DNA from: Polytrichum commune
Taxonomy: Eukaryota > Streptophyta > Polytrichopsida > Polytrichales > Polytrichaceae
Length of the DNA: 64,000 nt
Direction: 5' to 3'
NCBI GenBank assembly: GCA_950295325.1
Contig: OX485803.1
Location: forward strand, 19,716,001-19,780,000
Position numbers and translations under genes: made by a program. Below, one piece after another: positions 58,516 to 64,000 of the stretch (positions are counted from its first letter, which is position 1; each line of letters begins with the position of its first letter). The notes below the pieces were generated by a model. It ran no database searches, had not been told where the DNA came from, and saw only the letters and a program-made list of their open reading frames with translations.

Positions 58516-60500
58516 CTATCTACAAGAGGAGTATGAATCCTTAATCATTTTCAACATCTTGTCATGAGGTTGTCTTTGAGCTATAGTACATTGCTTGTGC
58601 TTGACTTCTTCAAGCCGTTTCTTCTCCTCCATCAAACCTGTAGCTTCTCGAAGTTGTTTCACCCTTGCAGCCACATAATCAGACATGGATGAGGTGGTAT
58701 TGGGTGAACTACACCTCCAACATCCAGAACTATTTCCCGAGCCCGTGGGCTCACTGGGGTGAGTGGTTTGGAGAGAAAGGTGTCTCTTCACCCGAGCGCG
58801 TGTGACCGGAGCCGCAACAGCGACCGGTGTCGGGTAGAGAGGGTTCCGCCTTGGGAAAGCACTGGGTTTCTGGCTGCAACTAGATTTTATCGGACCCGTC
58901 GAATCTTCTGGTCTTCTAGTCTTCAATTTCTTCTAATCTTCAACCTCTTTCCTGTCGACCTATCCTGTTGCGGCTCTATATGGGTAAAGGGTAAGGGTAG
59001 TGTGATAAGAAATCACAGGCTTCGGACGGGTAAAACGGGACGTTAGAACACGAGCTGACGTCCGAAAGATTGGCTCCTAAACTTTCAAACCCACGGTGAC
59101 CAGCAATCGCGCCTCACCAGTGGGAACGACAGAAACAACCTTGTGGGTGATCAATCCCACTTCGTTGTCACAAACAACCTTGTGGGTCATTAATCCCACT
59201 TCGTTGTCACACAAGAAACAAATTACGATGCAGAAATGAAATACAACTAGCCTCCAAAACCGGCTTGGAATCACACACACAAGAAAAAGACAACGTGCCA
59301 CAAGCAACCACACATTCGAGTCTTAAAGCCTTCAATTCTTCAATCTGTCCGTCTTCTATGGTCGATCGAAGTCTCAGCTCTTCTTTTAAGAACCAACAGA
59401 CTTCCCTCCACTCAAACAAGCACAAATCTTGATTGCTAACTTCCAAAACAACAAGTGAGATCTCTCATGAATCACAAATCCCTCGTATTTTATTTCATAT
59501 TCTTCTCAAAACAACTCACACCGTGAGCTTCGAATCCACTTCTCTCTCTCCACAACTTCTCTCCCACAATAATCACATAACATCTTTCCTTCACCACCTC
59601 TCTCTATCCATGCGAGAGACAAAGTTCTATCTTATCCTCATCACATGGCTTCTAATCACCCATTGGTCCAAAAAGTAACTCAAGATAAACTAAGTAAGAC
59701 TAAAAAAAGTAAAGTAAAGGCAACACTAAGAGTAAATTGTGAGTAAACAAAAGGATAAAGGTAACTATCCACTTCTATCCACTTTTATCCTTTGGTAAAG
59801 GTAACTAAGAGTAAACTATGAGTAAATAAAAATGTAAGCAACTTCTATCCACTTCTATCCTTAGGTAATGATAACTAAAATAAACTATGAGTAAATAAAA
59901 AGGTAATCTACTTCTATTCTTTATTATTTTTCTCCAAGACCAAGAATCACAATGCAATATTAAATACGTACACATCTATATAGTGTACATATTTACATTA
60001 CGACACCGGAACAACCACCTCAACCGCGACTGGAACAGCCACCGCAACCGCAAGCGCAACATCGTGTGTTTGGAGCATATGTGTCTAACAAAACAAACGA
60101 CAAAATGATATTAGAATCCCTGGGATGAAACGCAACTAAAAAAATTGGGATTCATGTGGAAAATGAATTACCTTAGGGCATGGAGATGTCACTTCGGCGA
60201 AGTCGGCGTTAGCATCCGGAGGACGTCGTCGACGAGGTGGACTGGCAATATAGTTCTTAGGTCGCGTTTGGAATGGGGAATGTTGTTAGGATACAAGAAC
60301 ATAAGAGTCCATGGAAGAAGGACATTATGTGCAAGAGGAGCCCGTCCGTTGCCCCGTAGTAAAGATGAACATGTTCAAAACATATGAATTATAGCCGAAT
60401 AAGTCCTACATATTAAAATTCGCTATAACAACCATAATTCCCAAAAACACAACTAACATTGTCCAAGTGGTCTGATACATTCATTGAATCAACTACCACA
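58516..60500. other. Unrecognised frames and short tandem repeats
   Basis: A minus-strand frame (58926-58516, no ATG at its start) ends in a charged helical segment reading EEKKRLEEVKHKQ; I do not recognise it. A 40-bp tandem duplication lies at about 59129-59210 (caaccttgtgggt ... cacttcgttgtcac). The part 59690-59925 repeats words such as gagtaaact and tccacttctatcc at about 60-bp spacing. These look like decayed transposon sequence rather than a gene. Confidence 0.4.
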
Positions 60501-60792
60501 CACTATAAGAAAACGTTGTTTTTTTGGACGTAAAAAAAAATGGCAAATCGCGTTCGCTTTGACATGGAAGTACTCCTCTGAGACGTCACCTAAAATCCGT
60601 TATGAAGGACATGGCAAAAACGCCCAATAAACATAGATAACATGCCGAATTTCAACATGTTTTTATGTGACATCATATAAAACGACATCTTCCATGCTCC
60701 CGACATAGGGGCACGTGGAGGGCACGTGGCCTCCACGCAGGCAAGTTTTAAGTGGGCAGTGCCACAACGGCAAGTTTTGCATTTGTTCCCTT

Positions 60793-60955
60793 GCTGACGT
60801 GGGGTGTCATGTGGACCCCCTTTAGAAATGATGTGGACCGCCAAATTGCTGACGTGGCTTTCGTTATCGCTGACGTGGGGTGTTACGTGGACCACCTTTG
60901 GAAATGATGTGGACCGCCACATTATGACGTGGCATTCGTTATTGCTGACGTGGAC
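60793..60955 (+). repeat. CACTA subterminal repeats (TGACGTGG)
   Basis: Two adjacent units of about 78 bp, each reading gctgacgtggggtg, then gtggacc, then gaaatgatgtggaccgcca, followed by further TGACGTGG words. Such motifs near CACTA ends usually bind the element-encoded TNPA/TNP1-type protein. Confidence 0.6.
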
Positions 60956-62139
60956 ATTGTGTTCTGTGAAGTTATATGTCTTGTGCGCGGTTTGGCAGAC
61001 GTCCACTGGGACAGGGAAATGTCATGTGAGACATCTTGGTCGACGCGGATATTCAATTCGAAGGATTTTGGGTTTTGTGCATTGTTATGTTTGACGGCCT
61101 ATGTGACATAAGAACGTTTTCTGGGGCATCATGTTGGACATTACATGTTTTTACGATGTGGTGGGAAAAACATAGCATGTGTGACGGTGAATTCTTGGAG
61201 ACACCATCCCATTCATGAGAACATCGTTTTCAACATGGGCTTGAGTTGGCGTGGATGTTGGCCTGAAGTGCTCAATGACAATGCAGACATAGAGTCTAAG
61301 GGCTATTAGATCTACCAATTGTGAGGGGGTCATCTTTTAGGGCATCTACATGAATCAGCCTCAACGCCACGTGTTGCACATGGCCATTTAACAGACATAA
61401 AGGACGCAAGGAACAAATATTGTAGACCAAGGCGTTGCAAAACATAAAAAGCATTGTATTGATTGAGTAAACACTTTGCGACTACATGGACGCTATTACA
61501 TATCGGAAACTAGTCCACCAAAACTTAATGCTTGTTTGCAATGTCAAAGTTTACAACGGCTATTGTAGTACTGCAAGGCTGGCTAGAACATGCTTGAGCC
61601 ACTCCAAACTTCACGATAGGCATTACTGACGATGTCTCATTTCTTCCGTTGCGGCTGCGGTTTCGTACCACCCCCTACCTACCACATCCCACCGCCATTC
61701 ACAATACACCATGACATGTATTAGTGGGTTTCATTCCATATACGTGCCATACATACACTGTGCGCATGTGCACTTGTTCATGTCGATGCTCCCGCAAGCA
61801 AAGGGAGTCGACCCAAATTGACATACATGCACTGTTTCCCTCACCTTCGGAGGAATTTGGGGAGGTTTAGGCAAACCAACCGCTTTTGGAGCATTGAGTT
61901 TCACCATTGCTGATTTAGCTGCGCTCCTCCCAACGCGGCGAGGTTTGCCAGCTGACTCTTCAGTTGCCTGTACATCCTCCTGCCATGTGCAACCGCAAGG
62001 GTGGGAAATCTTTATGTCAGAGTAGATGTCCAAAGACATATCCTGCCGACAAGGTGTATGTCACGCAGAACATCATTGAGGACGTCAACATGAAGAACGA
62101 CTTAGCCCAGCGTTATTAACAAAATGCCCTGTATGAATT

Positions 62140-63934
62140 TTAGCATAGGGTCTTGGTCGATGTTACCTGCTCCGGGTTGGCAATGTCTTTGGGCACATCC
62201 GCAATGCCCTCAACCTCGGGCTGCCCTTCGTTGACCTCCTCCACGGCACACATATGCACATCCTCTGATTCGGGCTCTGCTACGTCCTCAGTTGCTTGTG
62301 GATCAATAGATTTTTTACCCTCTTCGTCTAGGATATCCTCAATGATGGACTCTATAACGGTGTCATCGCTGTTGTGGACTCCTTCGTTGTTTGTGGCAGC
62401 CTCGGTCGCAGCGTCTTCGGCGACGTCACAGGGAACATGAACCTCAGACGCCAATCACGTGTCCGCAACGGCCAAGGCGGTCACTAGTGCGGCGGGGACG
62501 GGATGATGTGGCAACGTTGTGGGCTCTGCCATGGTGGACGTCAGAGTAGATGTATCCAAGATCTTCGCAGATGACGAAGGTTCTGTAATGTCCTCACCTA
62601 CATTCGCGTGCTTCTTGCCTTGATTATGAAGAATCAAGTGCATCATATCCTCCAGGCGTTTATGGGACGCCGTCACGTTCTCCCCGAGGCGTGTGACGCT
62701 GCCCTCCAGCTCTGACACACGAGTGCGCACCTCATCTATCTCGCGGCCATGATCTGGTTTCACCCTGCGTTTTTCCTCCTATAGGCGTTGGTATTCTTTG
62801 GCGACTTCTGCGTTGACCTCAGCATCATACGGTGGCCGGCCTTTCAACATCGTCTGCAAAAACCGCAACTTTTATTTTTGATTACACGTGACAAAAAAGG
62901 CTTGACTAGAACATGTGAACGCACCAAGTGCCACCAGAAGGCCAACCTCACATGAATGTATGCTCCAATGAATTCAAAAATTAAATGAACATCTTCCACT
63001 TCAAGCAAACACTACGCTGAGTCAGACGCAGCTCATCAAAAATGACGTCGTTCTTGATGGATGAGGTTACATATATGGACACAATTGATGTCAACACCAA
63101 CATCTGCTTCAACAAAACCTCGTTGGTTACTTACCAATCGTGACACGACTTCCCTTTCAATTGCTTTCATCTGAGCTGTGGTCGACCCTTTCCCTTTTGA
63201 GATAGTTCGCATGTGGTCAGACTTTACCTGCGCAGCCTCGGTACCGCGCATAGATACTAGTGTCTTCCAGTGCTCTGCATCCACGTCAGCTGGTTTGGCG
63301 GCATTGTTGTCAATAAGCTGATTTAGTCTCCAACGAGTGTTGATGAGGACCTTTGTGATGATTGGCCGTATCCACTTCTCGCAGATTTTGTCGCTATGCC
63401 CGCACAGCTGCCATTATGGTGTGCAAAGGATACCAACAACATCTCATTCTTAGAAACAATGATTGCTCATGCAGAAAGAGGGATTAAAATACAAACGCAT
63501 TGCCGTCACGGTGGATGTTCCAAGCGACGTCTTCGTGTCCCTGCACATGTTCCTAGCGATGACGGTCTGGACACAGATCTGAAGGACCAGCGTTAATGTT
63601 TAAAGAGACATGAGCCCAAGTACTTTGGCATAAATCATGTGCTACGCTTACCTGTGTACAAGCGGCGGAATAACCGCTTTCTCTCATGCCGTGGTTGGCC
63701 TTCCCACCCCGTCGTGGGATCCAAATCCTTGGCATACTTCTTGATATCGCTGGCGAGTACGGCCTTCATTGAGCCAAAAGGTTGTCCCTGTGCGTCCAGT
63801 TCCACTCGTTTCTTCATGCCCGTGCTCCTTGCTCCTTTTCGTGATGGTTTCCGCTGCGAGGTTTCCACCGCATCACTATTGCCTCCCTCAGAGTCTTCTG
63901 TGTCCGAATGTGTTGCGTAGCTTCGGCTGCACAC
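62140..63934 (-). pseudogene. En/Spm-type (Transposase_24-like) gene, decayed
   Basis: Minus-strand pieces read in order as one gene. 63934-63655 gives a basic segment ending RKRLFRRLYT-like, with a gtaagc donor. About 63400-63133 gives WIRPIITKVLINTRWRLNQ, then DAEHWKTLV and a KGKGSTTAQ block with a gtaagt donor; this resembles the W..L / nR...h..GSKS pattern of plant Ptta/En/Spm proteins. About 62860-62455 gives LKGRPPYDAEV, an in-frame TAG stop near 62781, then a coiled coil with RVSELEGSVTRLGE. A frame change at 62455 leads into an acidic segment to 62140. The internal stop and frame shift mark a dead copy. The first splice junction could not be made to join in phase. Confidence 0.5.
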
Positions 63935-64000
63935 ACCACATTCCCTGGATCATTACATCCTATCTGTGTGTAGATGATGTCTGAGATAGCGCCAGGGCAG

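Larger units (their letters stand above)
60501..64000 (-). mobile_element. CACTA (En/Spm) element, terminal portion, continues beyond the window
   Basis: CACTATAAGAAAACG at 60501-60515 is a typical plant CACTA terminus. It is followed by subterminal repeats: the word TGACGTGG occurs five times between 60795 and 60955, within a unit of about 78 bp repeated twice (60793 and 60871). Minus-strand exons resembling an En/Spm-type gene lie inside at 62455-63934. Their orientation places 60501 at the element's 3' end. The opposite end and the main transposase (TNP2-like) would be past 64000. The preceding 3 bp (ACA) could be the target duplication but cannot be checked. Confidence 0.7.

Noticed and set aside
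58516-58926. 136-residue minus-strand frame with a charged helix at its end
   Set aside because: It has no ATG at the start and no recognised domain, and lies outside the CACTA terminus. Kept only as an unrecognised frame.
59990-60390. Possible Cys/Gly-rich short exons on the minus strand (CCACGCGGCSS-like)
   Set aside because: Derived from a short GCAACCGC-type repeat. Stops interrupt the frame and there is no supporting context.
1-64000. CRISPR arrays, tRNA or rRNA genes
   Set aside because: No regular repeat-spacer array and no recognisable rRNA sequence were seen. tRNA genes could not be excluded without a covariance search but none stood out.

Overview
The window looks like nuclear DNA of a land plant. 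It has AT-rich intergenic DNA, GT-AG introns of about 60 to 1,700 bp, a plant-type apoplastic GH31 alpha-xylosidase/alpha-glucosidase, a plant-style DUF829 (TMEM53-like) hydrolase, and plant hAT, CACTA, PIF/Harbinger and pogo elements. A non-seed plant is possible, but that is only an impression. I see no bacterial or organellar content.

Layout. 1-14.2 kb: gene-poor and AT-rich, with a dead pogo/Tigger transposase (about 4.37-5.28 kb), a 220-bp MITE (6024-6243), a hAT element with a perfect 8-bp target duplication (6544-8145), a G/C-tract MITE (8983-9325) and an internally deleted hAT relative (10884-11278). 14.4-24.1 kb: two intact convergent genes, a six-exon GH31 glycosidase (+, 929 aa) and a five-exon DUF829 hydrolase (-, 508 aa). 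The hydrolase has a diverged tandem array upstream of its start. 24.3-32.3 kb: gene-poor, with a regular short hairpin and a cluster of a 12-bp palindrome. 32.4-52.5 kb: the most remarkable part, described below. 52.6-64 kb: transposon territory with a strand-asymmetric G-poor stretch, a possible LTR, four regularly spaced 18-bp palindromes, and the terminal part of a CACTA element starting at 60501 and running off the window with a decayed En/Spm-type gene inside it.

The 32.4-52.5 kb locus holds two paralogous nine-exon genes arranged head to head: gene A (-, 948 aa) and gene B (+, 863 aa). Each encodes the same unusual order: an N-terminal class-3 lipase (alpha/beta-hydrolase) domain, a beta-rich middle region, a helical linker, a hydrophobic segment, and a C-terminal P-loop GTPase domain with G1, G3 and G4 motifs. 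All eight intron positions and phases (0,0,0,1,2,1,0,0) agree between the copies. Gene A keeps a complete Ser-Asp-His triad. In gene B the nucleophile Ser is Arg and the catalytic His is Lys, while the GTPase motifs are intact, so B looks like a pseudo-lipase with a live GTPase. The 5.6 kb between the two start codons is a mosaic of duplicated TATA-bearing modules, MITEs and a 1.2-kb foldback palindrome. This active/inactive divergent pair of lipase-GTPase fusions is my best candidate for an undescribed system; its function is not known to me. By analogy only, EDS1-family plant immunity also pairs lipase-like proteins, some of them catalytically dead.

Exon boundaries were worked out by hand from splice sites, reading phase and paralogue comparison. 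No database search was possible.
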